Part shown: one piece after another, positions 6,161 through 15,103 of the stretch
Layout: every line of letters begins with the position of its first letter
Position numbering within the stretch: position 1 is the first letter of the stretch
Origin: an uncultured Eubacteriales bacterium
GTDB taxonomy: Bacteria > Bacillota > Clostridia > Tissierellales > Peptoniphilaceae
Assembly (NCBI GenBank): GCA_902488815.1
Contig: CABTXP010000006.1
Span: forward strand, 1 to 43,353
Length of the DNA stretch: 43,353 nucleotides
Direction of reading: 5' to 3'
The notes under the pieces: model-generated
Database searches by the model: none
Told to the model about the DNA's origin: nothing
The model's input: only the letters and a program-made list of their open reading frames with translations
Made by a program: the position numbers and the translations under genes

Positions 6161-7972
6161 CTACTTCTTAATATAGTAAAAGACTGTGCTGTCAGCTTTT
6201 TGTGTAGAACTCAAAGCGTCATACTGTGCCTGTGTCAAGACTACATGTTCAGGAAAGCCTAAAGCCTTTACGCTTTCTTTTGTCATTCTGTCTTGCTTTC
6301 CACTCCAAGTGCTTTTTTCACTGTCCGTGACTGTCCTGTGTGTGCTGTCCTCTGCAAGGTCTGATAGCTTTGTAGGAAGTTCTGTCTTGTATGCTTTCTT
6401 CCCTATATCCGCCTTAATAGCTCTATCGTCATAGACAGAGTCTTGTGCAGGTATTCCTAAAGCTGTGATATCTTCTTTAGTCAGCATTACATCGCCTGTC
6501 TTGCCTTGTACGCTCTTAACTAAATTTGTTGCAGGGTCTCCTTTCGGTCCTGTTGGTCCTCTATCTCCTTTAGGACCCTTTAAGTCAACAGAACTTGTAC
6601 CACTTGCACTTGTGACTGTTAAAGTGCTCCCATTCCAAGAGTGAGTGACTGACACTCCGTCTTTGCCAGGCTTGCCGTCAATTCCTTGTCGCCCATCAAC
6701 TCCAGGCTTACCATCTTCGCCCTTTGGTCCAGGTGGTCCTTGTTTCCCATCTTCGCCTTTTAGCCCTTGTGGGCCAGTGTCACCCTTGTCGCCTTTGACT
6801 TCGCCCATGTCTTCCCACTTTGAGCCTGTCCATACATAAAGGTGCGTGCCTACAAAGTAAGCATCACCATTGTCTCCAACAGAAGGTAAGTCAGTAGTTA
6901 AGCTTACTCTGCCTAAAATTGTCAGACCTTGCCCCATAGGTCCCGGTTCGCCCTGTGGTCCTTGTGGTCCAATTACTCCAGTTTTGCCAGGGTCACCCTT
7001 TGGTCCAGGGTCGCCAGTTTCGCCTTTAGGTCCAACGTCTCCTCGGTCGCCCTTATCTCCTTTAAACTGTTGAGGATTGTCAATCCACCCTTGAACCGTA
7101 TCCATCTTAGATTTGATAGCTCCGTCTACAGTAGTAGCACTTTGTATCTTTGAAAATAAGCTGTCGTTAAGTCCTTGACCTGTGGAGATTGAGCTGTCAA
7201 GGTTTGTCATTGTGTCTTTTGCAGTTGCTATTGAGCCGTCAAGGTCTGTTTTGGTCTGCTTCCCTTCCGTGATACTTGCGTTTAAGTCCCTCAAAGAGTT
7301 GTTTAAGGCACTTGCACTATTTACTAAAGCGTTTAAATTATCAATGTTTGATTTTTCTTTGTTGAAGTTCTCTACTGCGGTATTTGCGGTTGCTGTGGCT
7401 GTTTTCAACTCTTCAACTTTCTCATTTGCTACAGCTACATTTTGAGTCAGCTCATTTTTAGCAGAGATTATCTGTGCATTGATTTCGCTTAGTTCCGCTT
7501 TCAGTGCATCTACATTACTTAAAGACTTAATTCCTTCGTCCATCTTCTTTGTCAGTTCTTCGGACTTCGCAAGTAAAGCATCTAAGGCCTTGTAAACTGA
7601 TGTGGACTCTATGTGTTTGTTAGATACTATTACTTCTCTTACAAGAAAGCTGAATTGCGTTGAAGTCAACAGCTCGTCACCTTTCTTAAAGCGTAGTTCA
7701 GCTTTTGTAATTCCGGAAGTTGTAAGTGCTTGCTCCGTTAATGTAGCTATATAAGTTGAGCCAGTTTTTTGTGTCGGCAAAACTACGAAGTTGCCGTCCG
7801 TCTTAAGGATTGCAAGCTCTGATGTGATGTCATCTTCAAAGACATAGTCGTTGCCGTTTTGAGTCACTTTCATGTTGAATTTGTGCGTGTTGTTATCCAA
7901 CTGCGGGATCACTATTTCCGTGTGCTTGATATTTTGTTTTAAGTCTAAAACCAAGTTATATATGTTTTCCAA
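6161..7972 (-). CDS. Baseplate upper protein (BppU)-type tail fibre with collagen-like repeats
   Basis: This 603-residue fibre has an N-terminal BppU-like domain (about 1-115) that would attach to the baseplate. A long alpha-helical coiled coil follows (about 120-300). There are three blocks of Gly-X-Y collagen-like repeats (about 300-345, 395-440 and 465-485). A short repeat unit typical of tail fibres (SVQGKTGDVMLTKEDITALG) comes next, and the small C-terminal part ends YYIKK. The Gly-X-Y blocks imply a trimeric rod. It is likely the main receptor-binding fibre. Collagen-like blocks in phage fibres vary in length by recombination. Confidence 0.85.
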   Translation of the reverse strand: MENIYNLVLDLKQNIKHTEIVIPQLDNNTHKFNMKVTQNGNDYVFEDDITSELAILKTDGNFVVLPTQKTGSTYIATLTEQALTTSGITKAELRFKKGDELLTSTQFSFLVREVIVSNKHIESTSVYKALDALLAKSEELTKKMDEGIKSLSNVDALKAELSEINAQIISAKNELTQNVAVANEKVEELKTATATANTAVENFNKEKSNIDNLNALVNSASALNNSLRDLNASITEGKQTKTDLDGSIATAKDTMTNLDSSISTGQGLNDSLFSKIQSATTVDGAIKSKMDTVQGWIDNPQQFKGDKGDRGDVGPKGETGDPGPKGDPGKTGVIGPQGPQGEPGPMGQGLTILGRVSLTTDLPSVGDNGDAYFVGTHLYVWTGSKWEDMGEVKGDKGDTGPQGLKGEDGKQGPPGPKGEDGKPGVDGRQGIDGKPGKDGVSVTHSWNGSTLTVTSASGTSSVDLKGPKGDRGPTGPKGDPATNLVKSVQGKTGDVMLTKEDITALGIPAQDSVYDDRAIKADIGKKAYKTELPTKLSDLAEDSTHRTVTDSEKSTWSGKQDRMTKESVKALGFPEHVVLTQAQYDALSSTQKADSTVFYYIKK

Positions 7973-7984
7973 TTTACCACCCCT

Positions 7985-8740
7985 TTATACTAAGCCGTAG
8001 TTCCTAAGAGCGTTTATAAGCTCGTTGAGTTTAGATCCTACAGAGCTTACGTCTGATGTATTAGATACTGTATAGACATTCCTTTTTGATGTTGCGGATG
8101 CTCCAAAGAAGCCTACATATCTCGTGACTTTTAAAGTGTCGAATGTATCTTTTTTCAAAACATCATCCACTCTTGAGTCTACTTTTTTTATGGCGTCCGC
8201 ATTTGATGAGATTTTATATTGATTTGTTGATATATCGTGTGAGTTATTAACAGATTTTGTACTCGCTTCATCGGCGGTCTTTTTCACGTTCGATATATCG
8301 TTTTTTGCAGTGCTTAAGTCGCCTTTTACGCTGTTTAAGCTTGAACTTAAATTGCTTACGCTGTTATTTGTTTGCGATATAGAATTACTCAGCTCCGTTT
8401 TTGTGTCGGTGAGCTTTTTCGTCAATCCTTGTATATCTGTATCGTGCTTGGATTTTGCAGTCGTCAAGTCATCTTTAGTTGCTTTCAAGTCGTTTTTTAT
8501 CGGCTTTAAATTTTCAGTGAAAGTATTGTCCAGGCTGAAAGGTTCTGTCTGAAAATTTACTTCCCCCATGATGATGAAAGAATCTCCAAATTCCATACAA
8601 AAGACTCTGTCATCAAGCTTAGGAGAATAGGAACTTAAATAAGGATATTCTTTTTCAGCAGGCTTTTCTTCTCCGTCAAATTGAATTTTTGCGGCTTTAC
8701 TGTCTTCAAAAAAGCCCACCACCGTTGCCATTTTATTCAT
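7985..8740 (-). CDS. Baseplate/tail-tip protein with long coiled coil
   Basis: This 251-residue protein has a compact beta-rich N-terminal domain (about 1-75, MATVVGFFEDSKAAKIQFDG). A heptad-rich stretch full of Asn, Ser and Lys runs from about 80 to 200 (KTELSNSISQTNNSVSNLSS). The small C-terminal domain ends NELINALRNYGLV. It overlaps the hub gene by 4 bp. Likely it links the tail hub to the BppU fibre. The exact family is not recognised. Confidence 0.65.
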   Translation of the reverse strand: MNKMATVVGFFEDSKAAKIQFDGEEKPAEKEYPYLSSYSPKLDDRVFCMEFGDSFIIMGEVNFQTEPFSLDNTFTENLKPIKNDLKATKDDLTTAKSKHDTDIQGLTKKLTDTKTELSNSISQTNNSVSNLSSSLNSVKGDLSTAKNDISNVKKTADEASTKSVNNSHDISTNQYKISSNADAIKKVDSRVDDVLKKDTFDTLKVTRYVGFFGASATSKRNVYTVSNTSDVSSVGSKLNELINALRNYGLV

Positions 8741-9789
8741 ATCTGAATTACTCTCCTTCCCTGATGTTTCATCTTCTCCCCTACTTTCATGCTAAAGCTC
8801 CAGCTTGTCTCAATATACTTTGCATTAATGCCGAGCTTCTTGTCTTCTATCAAGATACAGTCTGAATAGGAGTGTTTAGGATTTATTAATGTTTCAAAGC
8901 TTACTTTTCTATATTGGTTTGTGGTGTTGTATGCAAGCCTCTTAACGTAGTTTTTCAAAGTCGCTTGGTCTGCTATATCCGATACTGTCCTATAGTCCAC
9001 TATGTTCCTGTTTCTGTTTGGCAGTGATGTGGGACTTGTAGGACTTTCATTTTTATACACTGCTTTTAAAGACTTGTTTTCCGCATTGGAAGCCACCACT
9101 ACCCAGATATTAGGAATATTAAAAAGGTCAAGCTCGTCCACTGTGGAGTTGCTGACCTTTAGGTTTTCAGGATTTAAAATTTCATAATCGTTGTATCTCT
9201 GTGTCACTCGTCTGAAAGTCGGAAGCACGTAGTTGTCCGCTCTTACTATTCCCATACCGTCTGTATATAGCGACGTATAGTTGCACTCAGTAAGTAAAGT
9301 ATTGACTACACTTAGCTTACTGAGACCAGGCTCAAACTCTCTATCCCTCTTTAAGAAAAGGTCTGTCGGCTCGATGCTTACATTGTAGATCTCGGCGCTG
9401 TTTATTATTTGAGTGATTATAGTGGTGTACTTGGTGCCTTTCTTTATAAAAAGCCTGTCTAAAAGCTTGTCTTCTTTCAGGATCTGTCCTTTGTCGTATG
9501 CTTCTATGGATCTTATGATCCCTTCTTGCTTTTTCGCTCTTTGCGGTGAAGGTATGAGAAAGATCCCCATTGGATATTCCTTGCCGTTTAAAATTACTAT
9601 CGGTCTTATTCTGTCGTTTAGGTAGTCTATTTCCTGTGCAGTGTTTTCTCTCACTTCAAAAGAAGCAGTCCTTTTTATCTCCGCCAAGGAGTTAAAGGAA
9701 ATTGAAGCACTTAGCACATCAATTTCCCCTTTTACCAAGTCCATTCTATTTAAAAGCTCATATCTGAAAGCTATTTCTCTGCTACTCAT
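8737..9789 (-). CDS. Tail hub / tail-associated protein
   Basis: This protein of about 350 residues lies right after the FN3/Dit-like protein, the usual position of the tail hub (Tal/gp27-like). The N-terminus (IAFRYELLNRMDLVKGEIDV, then IKRTASFEV) and NGKEYPMGIFLIPSP resemble hub proteins of Gram-positive siphoviruses. No peptidase or lysozyme domain is attached. The ATG at 9787-9789 overlaps the previous stop. A GTG nine bases upstream is an alternative start. Confidence 0.7.
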   Translation of the reverse strand: MSSREIAFRYELLNRMDLVKGEIDVLSASISFNSLAEIKRTASFEVRENTAQEIDYLNDRIRPIVILNGKEYPMGIFLIPSPQRAKKQEGIIRSIEAYDKGQILKEDKLLDRLFIKKGTKYTTIITQIINSAEIYNVSIEPTDLFLKRDREFEPGLSKLSVVNTLLTECNYTSLYTDGMGIVRADNYVLPTFRRVTQRYNDYEILNPENLKVSNSTVDELDLFNIPNIWVVVASNAENKSLKAVYKNESPTSPTSLPNRNRNIVDYRTVSDIADQATLKNYVKRLAYNTTNQYRKVSFETLINPKHSYSDCILIEDKKLGINAKYIETSWSFSMKVGEKMKHQGRRVIQI

Positions 9790-11848
9790 AGTCTTCACCC
9801 GTAATAGTCATAGTGCATGATACTTTGTAGCCGAAGGTATTGTACTCACTGTTAAAGCCGAAGAGTACACCTTGAAAATTGCTTCCTCTGCTTTCTCTAA
9901 GTAGAAACTCCTTTTTTCTGTCTATGAGCTTTTTAAGTTCTCTGACTTCTTCTATGGTGTCTACAAAAAATTCAAGAGAAAGACCTGCTGCGGCATGTTC
10001 TCCAAACTCGATGAAAGGATACTTCATACCTTCAAGCTCTATCTCCGATCCCTTTATGTTGTAGTCAAGTGTCTTTTGCACGGAGTTTTCAAGATTAAAT
10101 TCAATCTTAAAACAATTGCTCAAGTCGTCTATAGCAGCTAATGTGTTTACTTCTCCAAACTCAGTTACTCCGCCGACTTTGTCACTTACCGCCATTACGT
10201 CTTTGTCAAAGGTTCTTACTTGATAGATATAGGTCTTGTAATTTGCCCCAGTATAATCTCTAAATTCCCCTTGTTTCAGGTAGCCTATTACCTTATCATC
10301 TCTCAGCACTTCGCCTTCCAAAGTGTCTGACTCTATTTGCACAAAAAAATCAGACTTAAAAAGTCTGACAGTCGGCTTTGAAATTGGTGCCGGATCTATT
10401 ATGTGTGTAAAGCGTATAGGCTGTGACTCTATCCCGTAAGAGTTTGTAACTTTTAAGACAAAGACATACTTGCCGTTTGGCAGCACTTCTTTTACTTTGT
10501 ATTCTCTCACAGTCGCCCCAAGGATTGAGTCTGTTTTAAAGACTACTTCGCCGTCTACTTTTTCTATTTGCAGTTGGTAAGACTCCTGTTCTCTTGAAGT
10601 CCACTGTACTAAAGGGCGGTTGTTATTTTCTACGCTTATAATTTGCGGCGCAGGTGGCACTCCTATAGTCTGATAAGATACCCTGTCCGTCCACTCTGAC
10701 CACTCATCAAAGGAGTTTTGAACTCTAATTCTCCAATAGACTACGATTGAGTCTTTTATACCTAAGTCCGTAGTGAATTTAGTCTCTGTGCTTTGTCCAC
10801 TGAATTTCTTTGTTTCAGTTGGTAAGACGACTTCAATTTCAAAGGCTTTTTGTTCTTCAGTCGTCCCTGCGATAAAGTCCCACTCAAAAGTGGTAGGTGC
10901 ACCGTTTTTTACATAGTCCCCTAAAGGACTTACTATTCTTGGCGGTTCTTGTGTCAATACTCCTATTGTAAAGTTAGCAGTTGTCCAGTCTGAATAGACA
11001 CCCGACTCTTCCATAACTCTAACTCGCCACTCAACAGTACCTGAGCCTTCTCTTATGGTGTTTGACGGCATGTCGTAGTATCTGTTAGCCGTCTTTTCTA
11101 CTACGGGAGTTGACCAGTCTTTACCTTCTACACGATATTGAAATTCAAACTGCTTTTGATTTATAAGTGAGTTCCAGGAGAAACGTAACGGTCCTCTCGG
11201 ATTTACAGTTACTCCGTTAGGGTTAAGGTCGTTTGAAGCTTGAGGTGCGTTGTATTGGTACTCTATTTCAATGTATGGTGGATAAGAGCTTGATAGGTTG
11301 TAGTATTCACATACATAATGGTCAGGCATGTAATATTCATACGCAAAGTCGTGCGGGTCACCAGGTGAATAAACGGTATTAGTAATAAATCTTCTATCTC
11401 TCATATGAGGGTTATTAAAATCTATGTCTATGTGATTTGTTTTTGATAAGTCAGGGACATTTTTCCCCTCTATTGAAAGTTTATTCCAGCCTTTTTTGTT
11501 TGTGTTGTTTATTTCAAATGTTAGATTATTTATATAAACTTCAAAAACTTTATTTGCTCCGATTTCACCATTTAATAAGTTGAAATAAATATTAAATCCT
11601 GTAATATAGGCATTTTCAGGCACATAACTTCCTAAACCATTACTAAAATTAAAGCCCATTTTATCAATTAATGTATCGCTTTTGCTTCGGTATGATGTAA
11701 TATTTTCATCAAAAACCCATCTCCAACTGGTACATTGGTTTGTACCAGTGACCCAAGCAATACATTGTTGAACCCAGCGCCCAGTGAGTTTAGTAGCTGC
11801 GCTTTGATAGCCATCTATATTTATCGGATTTATTCTAATTTTAGGCAT
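9782..11848 (-). CDS. Distal tail-like protein with fibronectin type III repeats
   Basis: This 688-residue protein is encoded straight after the tape measure, the position of the distal tail protein. Residues about 210-500 hold three FN3-like repeats, seen from recurring patterns such as GPLRFSWNSLINQKQFEFQY and APTTFEWDFIAGTTEEQKAF, with WRVRV/WRIRV strands. The C-terminal ~180 residues (FIEFGEHAAAGLSLEFFVDT, then KLIDRKKEFLLRESRG) resemble Dit-like domains of Firmicutes phages. The N-terminal 200 residues are unrecognised. It overlaps the tape-measure gene by 8 bp. Confidence 0.75.
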   Translation of the reverse strand: MPKIRINPINIDGYQSAATKLTGRWVQQCIAWVTGTNQCTSWRWVFDENITSYRSKSDTLIDKMGFNFSNGLGSYVPENAYITGFNIYFNLLNGEIGANKVFEVYINNLTFEINNTNKKGWNKLSIEGKNVPDLSKTNHIDIDFNNPHMRDRRFITNTVYSPGDPHDFAYEYYMPDHYVCEYYNLSSSYPPYIEIEYQYNAPQASNDLNPNGVTVNPRGPLRFSWNSLINQKQFEFQYRVEGKDWSTPVVEKTANRYYDMPSNTIREGSGTVEWRVRVMEESGVYSDWTTANFTIGVLTQEPPRIVSPLGDYVKNGAPTTFEWDFIAGTTEEQKAFEIEVVLPTETKKFSGQSTETKFTTDLGIKDSIVVYWRIRVQNSFDEWSEWTDRVSYQTIGVPPAPQIISVENNNRPLVQWTSREQESYQLQIEKVDGEVVFKTDSILGATVREYKVKEVLPNGKYVFVLKVTNSYGIESQPIRFTHIIDPAPISKPTVRLFKSDFFVQIESDTLEGEVLRDDKVIGYLKQGEFRDYTGANYKTYIYQVRTFDKDVMAVSDKVGGVTEFGEVNTLAAIDDLSNCFKIEFNLENSVQKTLDYNIKGSEIELEGMKYPFIEFGEHAAAGLSLEFFVDTIEEVRELKKLIDRKKEFLLRESRGSNFQGVLFGFNSEYNTFGYKVSCTMTITGEDYE

Positions 11849-13547
11849 CTACAACACCTGCTCTCTGCATTTGTCTCGCTCTCTTTACTGTCTCCATCAG
11901 CCTGTGGACTTCCCCCACTTCGTCTAAATTGACATTTAAGATAATGTCTCCGCCACCTGTGAAGGGGTTTTGTGAGTTCTTATTCCATGGGTTGTTATCC
12001 GCAGGAATTACAGCTTCCCCTTTGTGTATTACCGCCACTTGGTCGTACTCAATGTATTTTGAGCCTACAGCATAAGCCCTCATTTTTCCGCCACGGACTC
12101 TGCCTGTAAGGTTGCCTGAAATATTTTCAAGGCTTTGTAGTGTTTCAGCAGTATTGCTTTTCGCTCCTCTAAGTTCATTGATTTTATCAATTAAGATGGC
12201 AACTGCAATAGCTACAGCTATGATTAATGCTGCCCATTTTGCCCATTTTACGAATGTTACATTTTCAAGCGTGTTATTAAAAAGGCTGCTTACTTTACCT
12301 ACTCCTTTAATAGCTTTGCCTACTGTCTTTGTTGTCTTATTTACAGTGTCTACAGCATCTATTACCTTTGCCACTCCTATGAGTATAGGTCCTACTGCGG
12401 CAGCCATAAGGCCCATAGTGACTATAAACTTCCGTGTGCCTGCATCCAAACCTGCTATATACTTCAGGGCATTGTTTATTTTTTCAAGGAGTGGTCCGAA
12501 TATGGGTATTATTGTTTCTCCGAAGGTGGTGCCTATCTCCTTCATAAGTTCTTTAAAAGACTCTAATTGTGTTGAGGCATTGTCATGCTCTCTCTTAAAT
12601 TGCCCTACTGCAATAGACGTCTTTTCCATTACGAAGTTGTATCTGAGTTGTACTTTTTCAGCTTCCGTCATGTCCGCCATTTTTTTATTTATCCCTTTTG
12701 CAAGGGCATACTCTTGAAGCGCAGTTTGTGTAAGTACTACCCCGAACTTCCTCAAGGGCTGCACCTGCCCTGTGAAGATCGCATTTAAGGCGTCGGCCGT
12801 CTCTTGAGTCGTGGTATTGTAAAAGGCTCCAATGTCTCTGACTCTTTCTGTCATTTCTTGTGACATTTTGGTGGTCTCTTGCATGTTGAAACCGAAGGTG
12901 TCAAACATGGCTCCGAAGTCCGCCACCATTTCCGTGGCTGAAAGTCTTGACAGTCCGAAGTTGTCCATTGCTCCTTTTGCCCACTCTTCTATCTCTTTTG
13001 AGTTGTCTTTGAAGACTTGCTCCATCTTGCCCATGGCCTGCTCATAGTCGCCGCCTAACTTAAAAGCAGCAGCACTTGCCGCCATTATCGGAGCGGTGAC
13101 TTTTTTGCTGAGGTCTTTGCCTGTACTGTCAAGCTTCTTTGACAGGCTTTCCCACTCGTCTCTTGACTTGCCTAAAAAGCCTTTCTGTTCGTCTAATTTT
13201 TTATTGACTCCGTCAAGGTCGGCTTGCAATGCTCTAAGTTCTTGCTCCGCCTTTGTTATTTCCGTGGTGTATTTTTCCACTGACTGAGCACTTTCTTTTT
13301 CTTTGGCTGAGTCAAGTCTCTTTTTGTATTCTTCGAGGGAGCCGTTTAATATTTTTATTCTTTGAGTTAAGTAATCTTTACGATTGCCGAGCATGTCTAT
13401 AGCCTTACCTGTATTTCTTGTTTCGGCTTGCACAGCTTTATACTCGGAGTTTAGCATCTTCAGTTGATTGTTGGTCGCCTTAACTCCTTCTTTGACGTCA
13501 TTGTAGTCAAAGGCGATTTTTATTTTTCTTGTAAAGTTTTTTGCCAC
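11841..13547 (-). CDS. Tail tape measure protein
   Basis: This 568-residue protein starts with a long coiled coil (about 20-150). The TP901-type tape-measure core is seen in AMGKMEQVFKDNSKEIEEW and LSRLSATEMVADFGAMFDTF. Hydrophobic segments follow (about 370-400 and 435-460), with a C-terminal domain carrying AVIHKGEAVIPADNNPW. By the usual ~1.5 A per residue the tail would be about 85 nm, a short siphovirus tail (inference). GTG start, with AGAGGTGAGCAA directly before it. Confidence 0.93.
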   Translation of the reverse strand: MAKNFTRKIKIAFDYNDVKEGVKATNNQLKMLNSEYKAVQAETRNTGKAIDMLGNRKDYLTQRIKILNGSLEEYKKRLDSAKEKESAQSVEKYTTEITKAEQELRALQADLDGVNKKLDEQKGFLGKSRDEWESLSKKLDSTGKDLSKKVTAPIMAASAAAFKLGGDYEQAMGKMEQVFKDNSKEIEEWAKGAMDNFGLSRLSATEMVADFGAMFDTFGFNMQETTKMSQEMTERVRDIGAFYNTTTQETADALNAIFTGQVQPLRKFGVVLTQTALQEYALAKGINKKMADMTEAEKVQLRYNFVMEKTSIAVGQFKREHDNASTQLESFKELMKEIGTTFGETIIPIFGPLLEKINNALKYIAGLDAGTRKFIVTMGLMAAAVGPILIGVAKVIDAVDTVNKTTKTVGKAIKGVGKVSSLFNNTLENVTFVKWAKWAALIIAVAIAVAILIDKINELRGAKSNTAETLQSLENISGNLTGRVRGGKMRAYAVGSKYIEYDQVAVIHKGEAVIPADNNPWNKNSQNPFTGGGDIILNVNLDEVGEVHRLMETVKRARQMQRAGVVDA

Positions 13548-13560
13548 TTGCTCACCTCTT

Positions 13561-13788
13561 TCATTCTAAAAATTCTCTTATTGACTGCACTTCCCTTGTA
13601 GTAGTCTTTTGTGTCTTATCGGGAAGGTAGTCATACTTTTGGTATTCAAGCTCAATCATTCTGATTACTTTTGCCGGAGTAGATTTAAAAAATTCCTCTT
13701 CCGGTCTATTTAGCTTTATCACATATATAAAATAGAGGTACTCCCAAAAGTTCTCTAAATCCCAATTGCCTTTTGAAGTTCCTTCCAC
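13561..13788 (-). CDS. Tail assembly chaperone, frameshift-encoded C-terminal part (gpT-like)
   Basis: The frame has no ATG. Its first possible start is a GTG deep inside the previous gene. The frame is open from the nine-A run at 13827-13835 to the stop at 13561, and lies in the -1 frame relative to the gene at 13755-14165. This matches the gpG/gpGT arrangement of siphoviruses. The extension adds about 88 residues to give a fusion of about 201 residues. EFFKSTPAKVIRMIELEYQK is the most conserved-looking part. As in lambda, the fusion would load the tape measure during tail assembly. Confidence 0.85.
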   Translation of the reverse strand: MEGTSKGNWDLENFWEYLYFIYVIKLNRPEEEFFKSTPAKVIRMIELEYQKYDYLPDKTQKTTTREVQSIREFLE

Positions 13789-14165
13789 TCCTGGGGATCC
13801 ATCTTCTTCTCCATCATTGCTTTGAATTTTTTTTTACTTTCTTCGTTACCTCTTATGTCGAAGTTTCTAACTACGCTGTTTGCTATCTCCATCACAAGCT
13901 CCATTCCGCCCATGTAAGTCATTTCAAGGGCTTCATCAAGTGTGATGTTAGGGTCTACTGCTTTAAGTCCGCAGTATAGAATTTTTGAAATCTCCCTATA
14001 GGGAGCTTCCTGCATTTTTTCTTCAAGATTTTTGGACAGCTCTCCAAACTCTTCTTCATAGATGATGAAGCAGTCGTTATTAAAAAGAGCTGTCTTTACT
14101 GTGCCGTCTTGAAATTCTAATTCTAAAGGCTCTATCGGTCTTAGTTTTATTCTCATCTTATGCAC
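13755..14165 (-). CDS. Tail assembly chaperone (gpG-like)
   Basis: This 136-residue protein is encoded between major tail protein and tape measure, the fixed position of the tail chaperone. It begins with a beta-rich part (MRIKLRPIEPLELEFQDGTV) and continues with helices. Codons 111-113 are AAA AAA AAA, the slip site for the -1 frameshift, after which this frame runs 23 more codons to TAG. It overlaps the major tail gene by 8 bp. Confidence 0.88.
   Translation of the reverse strand: MHKMRIKLRPIEPLELEFQDGTVKTALFNNDCFIIYEEEFGELSKNLEEKMQEAPYREISKILYCGLKAVDPNITLDEALEMTYMGGMELVMEIANSVVRNFDIRGNEESKKKFKAMMEKKMDPQEWKELQKAIGI
13827..13835 (-). other. Programmed -1 ribosomal frameshift site (A9 slip run)
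   Basis: On the minus strand the zero frame reads agt AAA AAA AAA ttc. A -1 slip on A-AAA-AAA continues as att caa agc and stays open through 13561. In the -1 frame a TAA lies directly before the run, so entry is only possible by slipping here. No downstream pseudoknot was verified. Confidence 0.82.
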
Positions 14166-14760
14166 CCGTTGCTTGTACTATTTCGTCTCCTGTTTGTACT
14201 TGACTGAAGAATTTGTCCGCCGTTATCTCTTCATTGCCCTTAATGGAAGTGTCTACAAAGGTGTAGTATCTCTTTAGTGAGTTGTGTTCCATCATGGTAA
14301 GTGCGATATTGTCAGACGTGAAGTTGATATTGTCTTCCGATTGTTGAATGTCATTTGTAATAGGTTGTGCTACTCCAAACAGAAACCATATGAATTGTGA
14401 CGTTCCGTCTTCAAGCTCCGTTTCCCAGCCTACTGCTAAAGGTGTGGGAGTGTCTTTAGATGATGCGTACTCTACTCCTTTTGCAGTGATTGTTGTCCCT
14501 TCCATGCGTGATCTAATTGCTGAAGGTATAAAGTTGTGATCTATTGTAAGTTCGTATGCTGTCTTTTTGTTTACGCTGAAGCGTAGAACTCCGTCCCCAT
14601 ATTTACCGCCATTTGCAACTTTCGCCGATCTGCTAACTTTTTCCAAGCCTACTATGTGCTGCGGCTTTTCGTATTGAATTACTCCGTCCACCTCTGCACA
14701 AAAGGCTATATGAAAGTTTTTACAATTTATTTTTATTGTTTCATTATTTTTACCAGGCAT
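14158..14760 (-). CDS. Major tail protein (phi13 type)
   Basis: This 200-residue protein is the tail-tube subunit. Sequence style and position fit the phi13-family major tail proteins of Gram-positive siphoviruses: KVSRSAKVANGGKYGDGVLR, later HNFIPSAIRSRMEGT and VGWETELEDGTSQFIWFLFG. It is followed by the chaperone pair and tape measure, the invariant siphovirus order. Confidence 0.88.
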   Translation of the reverse strand: MPGKNNETIKINCKNFHIAFCAEVDGVIQYEKPQHIVGLEKVSRSAKVANGGKYGDGVLRFSVNKKTAYELTIDHNFIPSAIRSRMEGTTITAKGVEYASSKDTPTPLAVGWETELEDGTSQFIWFLFGVAQPITNDIQQSEDNINFTSDNIALTMMEHNSLKRYYTFVDTSIKGNEEITADKFFSQVQTGDEIVQATGA

Positions 14761-14761
14761 A

Positions 14762-15103
14762 TTAAACCTCTCTTTCTAAATAATTAAATTCAAGTATTGT
14801 GTGATAAAGCCTGACACCGTTTAAAGTGTCGTCATAATCTCCGCTACTTATGAATTTAAAGTCGTTGTCTTCTAATTTTTTTATTATTTCTTTGTCCAGG
14901 TTACCTATTGACCGCTTATAAAAAAGGTCCACCTGTAAGTTACAAGTGAACTGCTTTCTTTTGCCATCTCCATAATAGGCGCCTCTTCGGTTATAGTCGT
15001 GGAAAGATATTACTACATTTTGTCTACCTTCAAATTTAGGTCTTATCAGGTACTTGGTAGGGTAGCCGAACTCTTTTAAAATGTTATATACTTTTTCAAT
15101 CAT
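14762..15103 (-). CDS. Tail completion/terminator protein
   Basis: This 113-residue protein sits between the gp10-like connector and the major tail protein, where siphoviruses encode the tail terminator. The motif-like stretches KVYNILKEFGYPTKYLIRPK and CNLQVDLFYKRSIGNLDKEI fit the short alpha/beta fold of gpU-type proteins. Its ATG overlaps the final TGA of the broken gp10 frame by 8 bp, evidence that the gp10 frame really ran that far. Confidence 0.75.
   Translation of the reverse strand: MIEKVYNILKEFGYPTKYLIRPKFEGRQNVVISFHDYNRRGAYYGDGKRKQFTCNLQVDLFYKRSIGNLDKEIIKKLEDNDFKFISSGDYDDTLNGVRLYHTILEFNYLEREV

Noticed and set aside
6561..7073. Repeated DNA and plus-strand proline-rich ORFs
   Set aside because: They are the reverse complement of the Gly-X-Y collagen-like coding repeats on the minus strand.
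12112..12717. 201-codon plus-strand ORF inside the tape-measure gene
   Set aside because: It lies opposite a clear TP901-type tape-measure core and has no ribosome binding site or recognisable protein pattern.
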